Positions 1 to 6,508 of a stretch of 11,824 nt of DNA are shown here, in pieces. Source of the DNA: an uncultured Clostridia bacterium (lineage in GTDB: Bacteria > Bacillota > Clostridia > Peptostreptococcales > Anaerovoracaceae). The stretch covers positions 1-11,824 of the forward strand of contig CAKQUI010000071.1 of the NCBI GenBank assembly GCA_934277495.1, given 5' to 3'. A program made the position numbers and the translations under genes. Within the stretch, counting starts at the first letter, position 1. Each line of letters starts with the position of its first letter. The notes below the pieces were generated by a model. It was not told the origin of the DNA and searched no databases. It saw only the letters and a program-made list of their open reading frames with translations.

Positions 1-768
1 AGCGATTACGCATACCACACGGAGGCCATGGACAGAGCCATGGAAGGCGGCATCGACGACGTAGGCTGCGGCGTGCTTTTCGGCCTGAACCTTTACAAGT
101 ATGATTTCGTCGGCATCCTGATGCATGCAAAGCACCTGGAAGATACTTTCGGCTGCGGACCGCACACTATCAGCGTTCCGAGAGTCAGACCGGCAGATGA
201 CATAGACCCGGATACTTTCGACAACGGTGTGCCGGATGATATTTTCAAGAGGATAATCGCTATCCTGAGGATAGCTGTGCCGTACACCGGCATTATCATG
301 TCAACGAGAGAGTCGAAAGCAATGAGAGGGGAAGCCGTGAAGATCGGCGTTTCACAGATCTCGGGTGGCAGCAGGACCAGCGTCGGCGGATACGTGGAGG
401 AGGAGTCAGAGGAAGACAACTCTGCACAGTTCGACGTCAACGATACTCGTACCCTCAACGAGGTTGTGGACTGGCTCATCGAGATGGGCTGTGTGCCTAG
501 TTTCTGTACAGCGTGCTACAGAGAAGGCAGGACCGGCGACAGGTTCATGAGCCTTGTAAAGACAGGGCAGATCGCCAACATCTGTCAGCCTAATGCGCTG
601 ATGACGCTGAAGGAATACCTGGAGGACTATGCGACAGAGGAGACCAGGAAAAAGGGTCTGGCTCTGATCGCAAAGCGTCTTGAGATGATACCGAACCCTA
701 AAGTAAAGAAAGTCGTTGAAGATCATCTCAACGATATCGACGGCGGAATGAGAGATTTCAGGCTGTAG
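1..768 (+). CDS. hydG: HydG, [FeFe]-hydrogenase H-cluster radical SAM maturase (C-terminal part, 5' end outside window)
   Basis: HydG is a cytoplasmic radical SAM tyrosine lyase that makes the CO and cyanide ligands of the [FeFe]-hydrogenase H-cluster. The frame is open from base 1, so only the last 255 residues of a protein usually near 470 are present. The N-terminal CX3CX2C cluster that binds SAM lies outside the window. Visible features are the conserved barrel segment around AMDRAMEGGIDDVGCGVLFG and the C-terminal auxiliary cluster motif CTACYREGRTGDRFM. Its cysteine codons at 505-507, 514-516 and 583-585 give CX2CX22C, the HydG signature that binds the second cluster with its labile iron. 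The ATG at 28 is internal, because the upstream codons continue the conserved reading SDYAYHTEA. It is followed by hydF on the same strand, so this is a maturase locus. Identity is secure; only the 5' boundary is unseen. Confidence 0.96.
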   Translation, partial: SDYAYHTEAMDRAMEGGIDDVGCGVLFGLNLYKYDFVGILMHAKHLEDTFGCGPHTISVPRVRPADDIDPDTFDNGVPDDIFKRIIAILRIAVPYTGIIMSTRESKAMRGEAVKIGVSQISGGSRTSVGGYVEEESEEDNSAQFDVNDTRTLNEVVDWLIEMGCVPSFCTACYREGRTGDRFMSLVKTGQIANICQPNALMTLKEYLEDYATEETRKKGLALIAKRLEMIPNPKVKKVVEDHLNDIDGGMRDFRL

Positions 769-857
769 GGATACCGGCAGAGACAGAGTGTCTGGGGCTG
801 CTGCTGCGGCTGATGCCGTGCGTCAGTGAGTCAGGCACAGGATAAGGAAAAATATCG

Positions 858-884
858 CATGCGGTGACAGAGCATCACCGCATG
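858..884 (+). terminator. Perfect 10-bp hairpin in the hydG-hydF gap (possible terminator or processing site)
   Basis: CATGCGGTGA (858-867) pairs perfectly with TCACCGCATG (875-884) around a 7-nt loop. A moderately T-rich TTGTTGTATATA follows, so it could act as a weak intrinsic terminator or attenuator after hydG. Alternatively it could be an mRNA-stabilising hairpin between the two maturase genes. The run after the stem is interrupted by G, so strong termination is not certain. The rest of the 234-bp gap shows no gene and no convincing promoter. Confidence 0.5.
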
Positions 885-1002
885 TTGTTGTATATAGATC
901 CGGAAGCACTGAGAGCATGACCGGCAGGTGTACGATGTCGGCCGATTCACTATGCAGAGCGGCTTCCCGGATCGGATAATAAGATACAAAAAGGAGATTT
1001 TT

Positions 1003-2634
1003 ATGAGTCTTAATGATACACCAAGGGCAGACCGGCTGCACATAGGTCTGTTCGGCAAGCGTAACAGCGGCAAGTCGTCGCTGATAAATGCACTGACGGG
1101 GCAGGACATTGCCATCGTTTCAGACACACCGGGAACGACGGCGGACCCGGTTTTCAAGTCAATGGAACTGCATCCTGTGGGACCTGTGGTCTTCATCGAC
1201 ACCGCAGGTTTCGACGACGATCAGGGTGAGCTGGGGCAGCTGAGAGTGAAGCGGACAGAAGACGTGGTGAAAAAGACTGACGTCGGTATCATAGTGGTGG
1301 ACGGCAGGAAATGTCTTGAAGCTGCAGGGGACAGTAACAGCAGTCCCTGCGGCTGCGAGGTTTCTGCAACTGATGTGAGTGCACCGGGATCTTTAAATAA
1401 CAATCCGGCGGATAAGACACAGACAGGTGAAGGACTCTATAGTCCTGCAGACACATCAGGCAAAGACAATGCTGGAGGCGAATCTGGTCGGGAGCTGAAA
1501 GCCGATATCGGAGGCAGCAGCGAGTCCTGCGGCTGCGAAGTCTCCGATCGTCAGGAGCCACAAGCCAACGGAGGCATTTATCGCAATGAAGATATGGTCG
1601 TGTCTGTAACTACCTCTGCCGGTCAAGGCGAATCGTCAGTGGGAGATGCTGCTTCGGGAAGCAGTGATAAGTGCGGATGTGGGAATTGCAGCGATCAGTC
1701 AGGAAATTCTGCGCTGGCGCAGCTCCTTGCCAGAGAGAAGGAGTGGGCGGCAGGCCTGAAGGCAAAGAATATCCCGGTGATAACCGTCGTCAATAAATGT
1801 GAAGACATGACGGAAGCGCAGCTCAGCACTTTGCAGGCGGAAGTTGCAGAGGCAGTGAGTGCCGGTGAAGCAATAGCAGTAAGTGCAAAATCCGCACTTT
1901 GCATGGACAGTCTGAGGAAGGCTATCCAGGAAGCGGTGCCGGAAGATCTGCTGCGGAGAAAAATACTGGGAGACATGGCCGACGAAGGCAGCCTTGTACT
2001 GCTGGTGATGCCTCAGGATATACAGGCGCCGAAGGGCAGGCTGATACTGCCGCAGGTACAGACCATCAGAGAGCTGTTGGACGGGAAATGCACCACCGTA
2101 TGCACTACGGCGGACGGACTGGAACGTGCGCTGGGAGCACTGGGCCGTGACCCGGATCTCATAATAACCGACTCCCAGTGTTTCAGGATGGTTTACGACA
2201 TGAAGCCGGAAAGCAGTAGGCTGACGTCCTTTTCGGTGCTGTTCGCAGCATACAAAGGCGATATCGATTCTTTCATCGCAGGCGCATCGACGTTAGACGA
2301 TATGACTGAAAAATCAAAGGTCCTGATAGCTGAAGCCTGCACCCATGTACCCCTTTCCGAGGACATCGGCAGAGTCAAGATACCAAATCTTTTAAGGAAA
2401 AAGTTCGGCAAAGGAATGGAAATCGTCAACGTCTGCGGCAGCGACTTCCCGGATCATGAGGAACTGGCAGGGTACGATCTGGTGATCCACTGCGGAGCCT
2501 GCATGTTCAACAGAAGGCACGTGCTCAGCAGGATATCACAGGCCCATGCAGCAGGCGTACCCATAACCAACTACGGCATAGTGCTGGCAAAACTCACAGG
2601 CATACTGGACAAGATACAGATACCGGAGAGCTGA
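1003..2634 (+). CDS. hydF: HydF, [FeFe]-hydrogenase H-cluster maturation GTPase, with an unusual internal Cys-rich insertion
   Basis: HydF is the cytoplasmic GTPase and scaffold that receives the diiron subcluster and delivers it to the hydrogenase. The ATG at 1003 is chosen because AAAGGAG (about 990-996) sits at proper spacing; an in-frame ATG at 928 lacks this. The product has 543 residues, whereas the family is usually about 400. The G domain shows G1 GKRNSGKSS (18-26), the switch I threonines T45/T46, G3 DTAG (66-69), G4 NKCE (264-267, with Glu in place of the usual Asp) and G5 VSAKS (293-297). The C-terminal cluster site is C446-x-H448 with 47 residues to H496-C497-x2-C500, the HydF CxH...HCxxC motif. 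The excess length lies between G3 and G4, at about residues 101-235. All catalytic and cluster-binding elements appear intact, so the gene should be functional. Confidence 0.95.
   Translation: MSLNDTPRADRLHIGLFGKRNSGKSSLINALTGQDIAIVSDTPGTTADPVFKSMELHPVGPVVFIDTAGFDDDQGELGQLRVKRTEDVVKKTDVGIIVVDGRKCLEAAGDSNSSPCGCEVSATDVSAPGSLNNNPADKTQTGEGLYSPADTSGKDNAGGESGRELKADIGGSSESCGCEVSDRQEPQANGGIYRNEDMVVSVTTSAGQGESSVGDAASGSSDKCGCGNCSDQSGNSALAQLLAREKEWAAGLKAKNIPVITVVNKCEDMTEAQLSTLQAEVAEAVSAGEAIAVSAKSALCMDSLRKAIQEAVPEDLLRRKILGDMADEGSLVLLVMPQDIQAPKGRLILPQVQTIRELLDGKCTTVCTTADGLERALGALGRDPDLIITDSQCFRMVYDMKPESSRLTSFSVLFAAYKGDIDSFIAGASTLDDMTEKSKVLIAEACTHVPLSEDIGRVKIPNLLRKKFGKGMEIVNVCGSDFPDHEELAGYDLVIHCGACMFNRRHVLSRISQAHAAGVPITNYGIVLAKLTGILDKIQIPES
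1303..1707 (+). other. Low-complexity Ser/Gly/Asp-rich insertion with three CGC motifs inside the HydF G domain
   Basis: This stretch encodes about residues 101-235 of HydF. It interrupts the G domain after the strand ending IIVVDGRK and before the helix leading to the G4 motif. It is rich in Ser, Gly, Asp, Asn and Ala, as expected for a disordered segment. It carries CGCEVS at residues 116-121, CGCEVS at 176-181 and CGCGNC at 224-229. The DNA under the first two motifs is nearly the same (CCTGCGGCTGCGA at about 1345 and 1525), which suggests an internal duplication. The frame stays open throughout, so it is not an inactivating insertion. Metal or cluster binding by these cysteines is inference. 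Confidence 0.8.
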
Positions 2635-2652
2635 TGGAGCCCACTTTATCGT

Positions 2653-2668
2653 ATGTATAAATATACAT
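2653..2668. repeat. AT-rich dyad downstream of hydF
   Basis: ATGTATA-AA-TATACAT is a perfect 7-bp inverted repeat with a 2-bp centre, lying between hydF and the first acetyltransferase gene. It could be an operator or part of a promoter region. No clear -35/-10 pair could be fixed around it. Confidence 0.4.
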
Positions 2669-2713
2669 CTGTAAAAATCGACTTCAAACAGGCTGTTTTC
2701 ATGTACAAATAGG

Positions 2714-2735
2714 AGCCGTATCATGTCATACGGCT
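2714..2735 (+). terminator. 8-bp hairpin upstream of the GNAT gene (candidate terminator of hydF)
   Basis: AGCCGTAT (2714-2721) pairs perfectly with ATACGGCT (2728-2735) around CATGTC. The sequence that follows is only moderately T-rich (TTGAGTTTGTATTTT). It may end the hyd transcript or be a regulatory hairpin in the leader of the next gene. The weak U-tract keeps confidence low. Confidence 0.4.
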
Positions 2736-2772
2736 GACTTGAGTTTGTATTTTACGAGAAAGGATGCACTAC

Positions 2773-3222
2773 ATGGAGATATATGAGATAAAGGAAAGGT
2801 CGTCGCAGCTGACGGCTAAGCTGCTGGTGGTCTGGGAAAGATCAGTCAGGGCGACGCATCTGTTTCTTTCAGAGCCGGAGATAGAGCGGATAAAAGTATA
2901 CGTTCCACAGGCTATAAGCGGCGTGGGACATCTGGCCGTTGCAGAAAATGCGGCTGGCGTGCCTGTCGCATTCATGGGCGTGGAAGCAGGCCGTCTTGAA
3001 ATGCTTTTCATATCTCCGGAAGAGCGGGGCAGGGGTCTGGGTCGGCAGCTGCTGGAATACGGCATCAGAAATTACGGTATACAGGAAGTCACAGTGAACG
3101 AACAGAACCCGCAGGCAACAGGGTTTTATGAGCATATGGGATTTCGGACATACAAAAGGACCGCCTGCGATGAAGAAGGCGGTCCATATCCGCTGCTTTA
3201 TATGAAGCTGGAGAGAGCATGA
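2773..3222 (+). CDS. GNAT family N-acetyltransferase
   Basis: This is a 149-residue single-domain GNAT acetyltransferase that should move an acetyl group from acetyl-CoA to an unknown amine acceptor. The pyrophosphate-binding loop of motif A is R85-G-R-G-L-G90, preceded by the strand LEMLFISPEE. The C-terminal half has NEQNPQATGFYEHMGF (109-124), the usual GNAT segment that contacts CoA and closes the fold. The length fits the family. The start at 2773 is preferred because AGAAAGGA lies about 8 bases upstream. An ATG at 2764 is in frame but overlaps that ribosome binding site. The overall pattern, including WERSVRATHLFL, resembles small YjaB-like acetyltransferases. The substrate cannot be read from sequence, and the neighbouring hyd genes give no clear functional link. 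Confidence 0.9.
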   Translation: MEIYEIKERSSQLTAKLLVVWERSVRATHLFLSEPEIERIKVYVPQAISGVGHLAVAENAAGVPVAFMGVEAGRLEMLFISPEERGRGLGRQLLEYGIRNYGIQEVTVNEQNPQATGFYEHMGFRTYKRTACDEEGGPYPLLYMKLERA

Positions 3223-3307
3223 GGTTGTGCAGATCGCCGGTATGTCCGGTGCGCAGGCATTATAAGATCGTTTCCGGATGCTTGTTTTGAATGGAGAGAA
3301 ATTTATC

Positions 3308-3745
3308 ATGGAACTGGTCGTTAAACATTTCAATGAATTGTGTACAGAAGAACTGTTCGATATCTGCAGACTGCGGGTGTCTGTATTTGTCGTGGAGCAG
3401 AAGTGCCCTTATCAGGAGCTGGACGATGCTGACAAGCAGGCGTATCATGTTTATCTGAAAGATGACTGCGGCATACAGGCATACGCACGGGTCCTGCCGC
3501 AGGGGACGACTTTTGATGAGGCGTCTTTTGGCAGGGTGATAGCCGTAAAGCGCAGGTGCGGCCTTGGCAGCCGGATCGTTGAGGCTGCTGTCAGGGTCGC
3601 AAAGGAGAAGTTCGACGCCGGAGCGATCCGGATCGAAGCACAGGTGTACGCCAGAGACTTATATGAAAAAGCAGGATTCGTACAGGTATCTGAGCCGTTT
3701 CTTGAAGATGGTATACCGCATATCGCCATGGAACTTAAACTGTGA
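3308..3745 (+). CDS. ElaA-like GNAT family N-acetyltransferase
   Basis: This 145-residue protein matches the ElaA branch of the GNAT fold. It shows the N-terminal signature LRVSVFVVEQKCPYQELDD (residues 22-40), the strand GRVIAV (75-80) before a shortened acetyl-CoA loop RRCGLGSRI (82-90), and the C-terminal ElaA block FLEDGIPHIAMEL (131-143). ElaA proteins are cytoplasmic acetyltransferases whose substrate is not settled. The start at 3308 has GGAGAG at 3293-3298, about 9 bases upstream; the in-frame ATG at 3278 has no such site. It lies 85 bp after another GNAT gene of a different subfamily, probably not a recent duplicate since the two share little beyond the fold. It ends 18 bp from the convergent dehydrogenase gene. 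Confidence 0.88.
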   Translation: MELVVKHFNELCTEELFDICRLRVSVFVVEQKCPYQELDDADKQAYHVYLKDDCGIQAYARVLPQGTTFDEASFGRVIAVKRRCGLGSRIVEAAVRVAKEKFDAGAIRIEAQVYARDLYEKAGFVQVSEPFLEDGIPHIAMELKL

Positions 3746-3763
3746 TGTTGCTGCCCCTGAAAC

Positions 3764-4600
3764 TTATTCTTCCGGTCTCAGCGGTCCATAATAATAGGAG
3801 GATGTCGCTCCGCCGTCGATGAGGAATGTGGAACCTGTAATGAACGCACCTTTATCGCTCATGAGGAGCTCGGCTACATTTGCGACTTCGTCTGCAGTAC
3901 CGGGTCTGCCTGCAGGACACTTTGCAAACATATTTTTGTAAAAATCTCCACGTGGCCCGTTGAATTCATCTACGGCAAGCGGTGTCACGATGATGCCCGG
4001 TGCTATAGCATTGAGTCTCGCACCACGTTTTACCCATTCCACGGACTGTGCCATGACACGCTTTTCATTGCAGCGTTTCGCCAGCTGATAGGCATGGAGC
4101 GTATCTCTGATGTTCTCAGGCTGCAGGATATCGAGCTGCAGAAGTTCCTCGGCGGGAGTCGTTGCAAGAGCGGCGTCTTCATCCGCAGTGAGCTGAGGCA
4201 TACGCCAGCCCGACTGACTTGAGATCGTCACGCCGACGCCACCTTCTGTGATGACTTTTCCCACTTCTTCAAGCAAAACAGCGGTGCCGTAAAGATCCAC
4301 TTTCAGTATAGCTTCCACCGGCGCCTGACTTGGCGAAACTCCTGCACCGTTGACAAGCATCCTGATATCTCCGTATTCCATAGCCTTTGCGATCAGCGCC
4401 CTGATGGATTCTCTTGATGACAGATCCATTTCCACCGGCTCCACGTCGAATCCCGCACTGTTCATTATCTCTGCGATATTTTCCGCATTGGAAATATCCT
4501 TATCGCCCATGACGATCTTCATTCCGTGTCCCATCCTTCTTGCGATGGCCATGCTGATCTGTCCTGCACCTGTTACTATCATTACATCTTTTTTTCTCAT
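3764..4600 (-). CDS. Short-chain dehydrogenase/reductase (SDR family oxidoreductase)
   Basis: A 278-residue NAD(P)(H)-dependent oxidoreductase of the SDR superfamily. The Rossmann motif is TGAGQISMAIA (10-20). D33 at the end of strand 2 suggests NAD(H) preference. NGAG is at 84-87, the catalytic Ser is in ISSQSG (126-131), and Y171-x3-K175 forms the active-site pair. The C-terminal PGIIVTPL and FLIDGG segments complete the fold. The last glycine of the nucleotide loop appears to be Ser16. The start at 4600 is set by GGGAGG (4609-4614) at good spacing; an upstream in-frame extension to 4795 would run through the promoter region and is rejected. It is divergent from a LysR regulator across a 210-bp spacer with an operator, so it is very likely that regulator's target. 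The substrate is unknown. Confidence 0.92.
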   Translation of the reverse strand: MRKKDVMIVTGAGQISMAIARRMGHGMKIVMGDKDISNAENIAEIMNSAGFDVEPVEMDLSSRESIRALIAKAMEYGDIRMLVNGAGVSPSQAPVEAILKVDLYGTAVLLEEVGKVITEGGVGVTISSQSGWRMPQLTADEDAALATTPAEELLQLDILQPENIRDTLHAYQLAKRCNEKRVMAQSVEWVKRGARLNAIAPGIIVTPLAVDEFNGPRGDFYKNMFAKCPAGRPGTADEVANVAELLMSDKGAFITGSTFLIDGGATSSYYYGPLRPEE

Positions 4601-4679
4601 ATTGTTTTCCTCCCATATTCCTGACTTGTCGCCTGTACTTTTTCGGGGCTTATATCTGCTGTAGTGTTTCTTTGCTTTT

Positions 4680-4708
4680 ATGATAATCCCGGATCGCTTT
4701 TCAATCAA
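4680..4708 (-). promoter_or_regulatory. Predicted sigma-70-type promoter of the SDR gene
   Basis: On the minus strand, TTGATT (4703-4708) and TATCAT (4680-4685) are separated by exactly 17 bases, giving a start near 4673 and a leader of about 70 nt. The dyad centred at 4737 then falls near -65, the classical recognition position for a LysR-type activator. Seen as a motif match only; the start site is inferred. Confidence 0.6.
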
Positions 4709-4717
4709 ATCTTTGTT

Positions 4718-4746
4718 CTTATCGTATTGATAAGTTTTACTTATCA
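4718..4746. promoter_or_regulatory. LysR-type operator: three alternating half-sites 11 bp apart
   Basis: Half-sites CTTATC (4718-4723), GATAAG (4729-4734) and CTTATC (4740-4745) start 11 bp apart in alternating orientation. The right-hand pair extends to a perfect dyad TGATAAG-TTTTA-CTTATCA (4728-4746) that contains the T-N11-A core (T4731 to A4743) of LysR-type boxes. It overlaps the predicted regulator promoter and lies just upstream of the SDR -35 element. This fits autorepression together with activation of the divergent gene. Confidence 0.72.
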
Positions 4747-4755
4747 CTGTAGAAT
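4727..4755 (+). promoter_or_regulatory. Predicted promoter of the LysR-type regulator gene
   Basis: TTGATA (4727-4732) and TAGAAT (4750-4755) are separated by 17 bases, each one mismatch from consensus. An overlapping TATAAT at 4755-4760 could serve instead but lacks a -35 element at good spacing. The -35 lies inside the operator dyad, so regulator binding should block its own transcription. Confidence 0.6.
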
Positions 4756-4810
4756 ATAATAAATAAGTCATATCTGGCTCATCGTGAGCATGCAAAGGAG
4801 GAGGGGGTCT

Positions 4811-5707
4811 ATGCTGCTGCGTCAGATCGAATATTTACAGGCTGTCATCGAAAACGGGAATTTCTATAAAGCGGCGGAACAGTGTCATGTTTCGCAATCC
4901 GCTATATCACAGCAGATACGCAAGCTGGAAGAGGAACTGGATGTAAAGCTGCTGGAGCGTCACAACCGGACATTTTCCCTGACAGCCGCTGGAGAGCATT
5001 TTTACAGGAAAAGCCTGGTCATCACCAGTGACGTCAGGCAGATGATACGGGAGACGAAACGGATCGCAGACAGTGACAACGTGGTACTGAAGATCGGATA
5101 TTATAAAGGATACCATGGAAGTGAGCTGACGGAAGCGATCTCCCTGTTTTCAGAAAAATATCCCACTGTCGATGTGCAGATCACAGTGGGAAGTCATGAG
5201 GAACTTTACCACGCCATGGAAAACGGTACTCTGGATCTGGCGCTGAATGACCAGCGGCGGGCGTTTTCCAATGCATACAACAACGTCGTGCTTGCGGAAA
5301 GCAGGGTATATATCGAAATATCTGCAAGGAACCCGCTCAGCAGACTGCCTGCGCTGGAGGCAGATGACCTGAAGAACACGCCCTGTATCCTTGTCATGAA
5401 CCAGTCGGGACAAAGGGAAGAACAGGAATATTACGAAACGACAATGGGACTCCACGGAGAATTTCTTTTCGCTGATACGATACAGGAAGCCCGGCTGAAG
5501 GTCGTGACCGGGCAGGGATATGTGCCGGTGGATGTCATCGGCCGGCAGCTCTGGTCCGATACTGCGGTGTGCAGGATACCCCTTGTCCGCAGCAGCGAAC
5601 CTGTCAAAAAGACTTACTGCACATTCTGGAGAAAAGATATCGGAGACGGATATCTCAGGGATTTTTCCGGGATACTGGTCTCATGTTTTCAGGCTGCCTG
5701 CGACTGA
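4811..5707 (+). CDS. LysR family transcriptional regulator
   Basis: A 298-residue LysR-type regulator of normal family length. The N-terminal winged helix-turn-helix covers residues 1-60: FYKAAEQCHVSQSAISQQIRK is the recognition region, followed by LEEELDVKLLERHNRTFSLTAAG. The C-terminal co-inducer-binding domain begins near VVLKIGYYKG (about 87) and runs to the end. The start at 4811 is preferred because AAGGAGGAG (4794-4802) lies about 8 bases upstream; an in-frame ATG at 4784 precedes that site. It is transcribed away from the SDR gene, with a T-N11-A dyad between them, so it probably controls that gene and itself. The inducer is unknown and may be the substrate or product of the dehydrogenase. 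It is convergent with the transporter gene downstream. Confidence 0.94.
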   Translation: MLLRQIEYLQAVIENGNFYKAAEQCHVSQSAISQQIRKLEEELDVKLLERHNRTFSLTAAGEHFYRKSLVITSDVRQMIRETKRIADSDNVVLKIGYYKGYHGSELTEAISLFSEKYPTVDVQITVGSHEELYHAMENGTLDLALNDQRRAFSNAYNNVVLAESRVYIEISARNPLSRLPALEADDLKNTPCILVMNQSGQREEQEYYETTMGLHGEFLFADTIQEARLKVVTGQGYVPVDVIGRQLWSDTAVCRIPLVRSSEPVKKTYCTFWRKDIGDGYLRDFSGILVSCFQAACD

Positions 5708-5735
5708 TCCTGCAGTTCCGTCCCTTTATGCAAAG

Positions 5736-5809
5736 GCCGGGGAAGCAGTCCGGCGTTCACAGATCGGTCTGAGCTGATTTAGGACAGCCTGCCGCCTGTG
5801 CGGTTATTT
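5736..5809. terminator. Weak hairpins in the convergent gap (possible bidirectional termination)
   Basis: GCCGG (5736-5740) can pair with CCGGC (5750-5754). CCGC (5792-5795) can pair with GCGG (5800-5803), followed by TTATTTT on the plus strand. Both are short, and the second overlaps the stop codon of the minus-strand transporter. They could end the LysR transcript, but neither is a strong terminator. Confidence 0.3.
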
Positions 5810-6508
5810 TCCTTCCGGCATCTTTGCTTTCATCCTGCGGGCCAGGTAGACTGCCGGCGTGTCTGCCAGGCTGGTGACGATGAAGATCACGTAGCTGGAT
5901 ATGCAGATGCTTATCAGGGTAGGGATATCATAAAGTCCCCAGAACGCACCGAAGCTGTAGAGCACTGTGTTCATCAGCTGGGATATCATCGTGGAGCCGT
6001 TGTTCCTGAGCCAGAGGAAGGACTTTGAATCTCCGAAACGGTTTTTAGTGAACGCCCACCATTTGTGATACGCCCACACGTCGAAACGCTGGCAGATGGC
6101 GTAGACCACAAGGCTTACGATCATGATACGGGGCGTATTGCTGAATATGGTCACGAAGCTGTCGTGAGCCCAGTCTGAAGCGGCAGGCTTGTAAAGCAGC
6201 CAGGACTGGGATATCAGGATGAAGCTCAGGGATGTGGCGATACCGATGTTCACCGCCTTCTGAGCGTCCTCTTTGCTGTAATTCTCGCTGAGTATGTCTG
6301 TCACAAGGAACGTTGCTGCGAAAAGCACGTTGCCAAGGGTCTGTTCCATGCCGTAGGCGTTCACCAGAAGCAGCACCTCGATATTTGCTGTGATAGTTGC
6401 GATGACTGTCGCACAGTACAGTCCTGTTTTGCCGAAAATGCGGTACATCACCAGTACTCCTCCGAATATGAAGACCAGTGAAGCCGCCAGTAAGATCTCA
6501 TTTAGCAT
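5804..6508 (-). CDS. yhhQ: Queuosine precursor transporter (YhhQ/VUT family)
   Basis: A 234-residue, very hydrophobic inner-membrane protein with about six to seven predicted membrane helices, for example residues 5-22, 30-50, 58-71, 88-106, 127-140 and 195-213. It carries the family blocks TDILSENYSK (70-79) and WLRNNGSTMISQLMNTVLYS (166-185), typical of YhhQ/QPTR proteins. E. coli YhhQ imports preQ0 and preQ1, the 7-deazaguanine precursors of queuosine. The start at 6508 has GGAGG (6517-6521) about 8 bases upstream. It overlaps the last 11 bases of the upstream radical SAM gene, so the two are translationally coupled. In this operon the imported base may be preQ1, preQ0 or queuine; family members differ in specificity, so the exact substrate is inference. 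Confidence 0.92.
   Translation of the reverse strand: MLNEILLAASLVFIFGGVLVMYRIFGKTGLYCATVIATITANIEVLLLVNAYGMEQTLGNVLFAATFLVTDILSENYSKEDAQKAVNIGIATSLSFILISQSWLLYKPAASDWAHDSFVTIFSNTPRIMIVSLVVYAICQRFDVWAYHKWWAFTKNRFGDSKSFLWLRNNGSTMISQLMNTVLYSFGAFWGLYDIPTLISICISSYVIFIVTSLADTPAVYLARRMKAKMPEGK

Noticed and set aside
928..1002. N-terminal extension of hydF to the ATG at 928
   Set aside because: No ribosome binding site at 928, while AAAGGAG is well placed before 1003; the extra 25 residues have no HydF similarity and would cover non-coding leader.
2773..3745. Recent tandem duplication of a GNAT gene
   Set aside because: The two proteins belong to different GNAT branches and share only general fold motifs.
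4601..4795. N-terminal extension of the SDR gene on the minus strand
   Set aside because: It runs through the promoter and LysR operator, whereas a strong GGGAGG precedes the Rossmann start at 4600.
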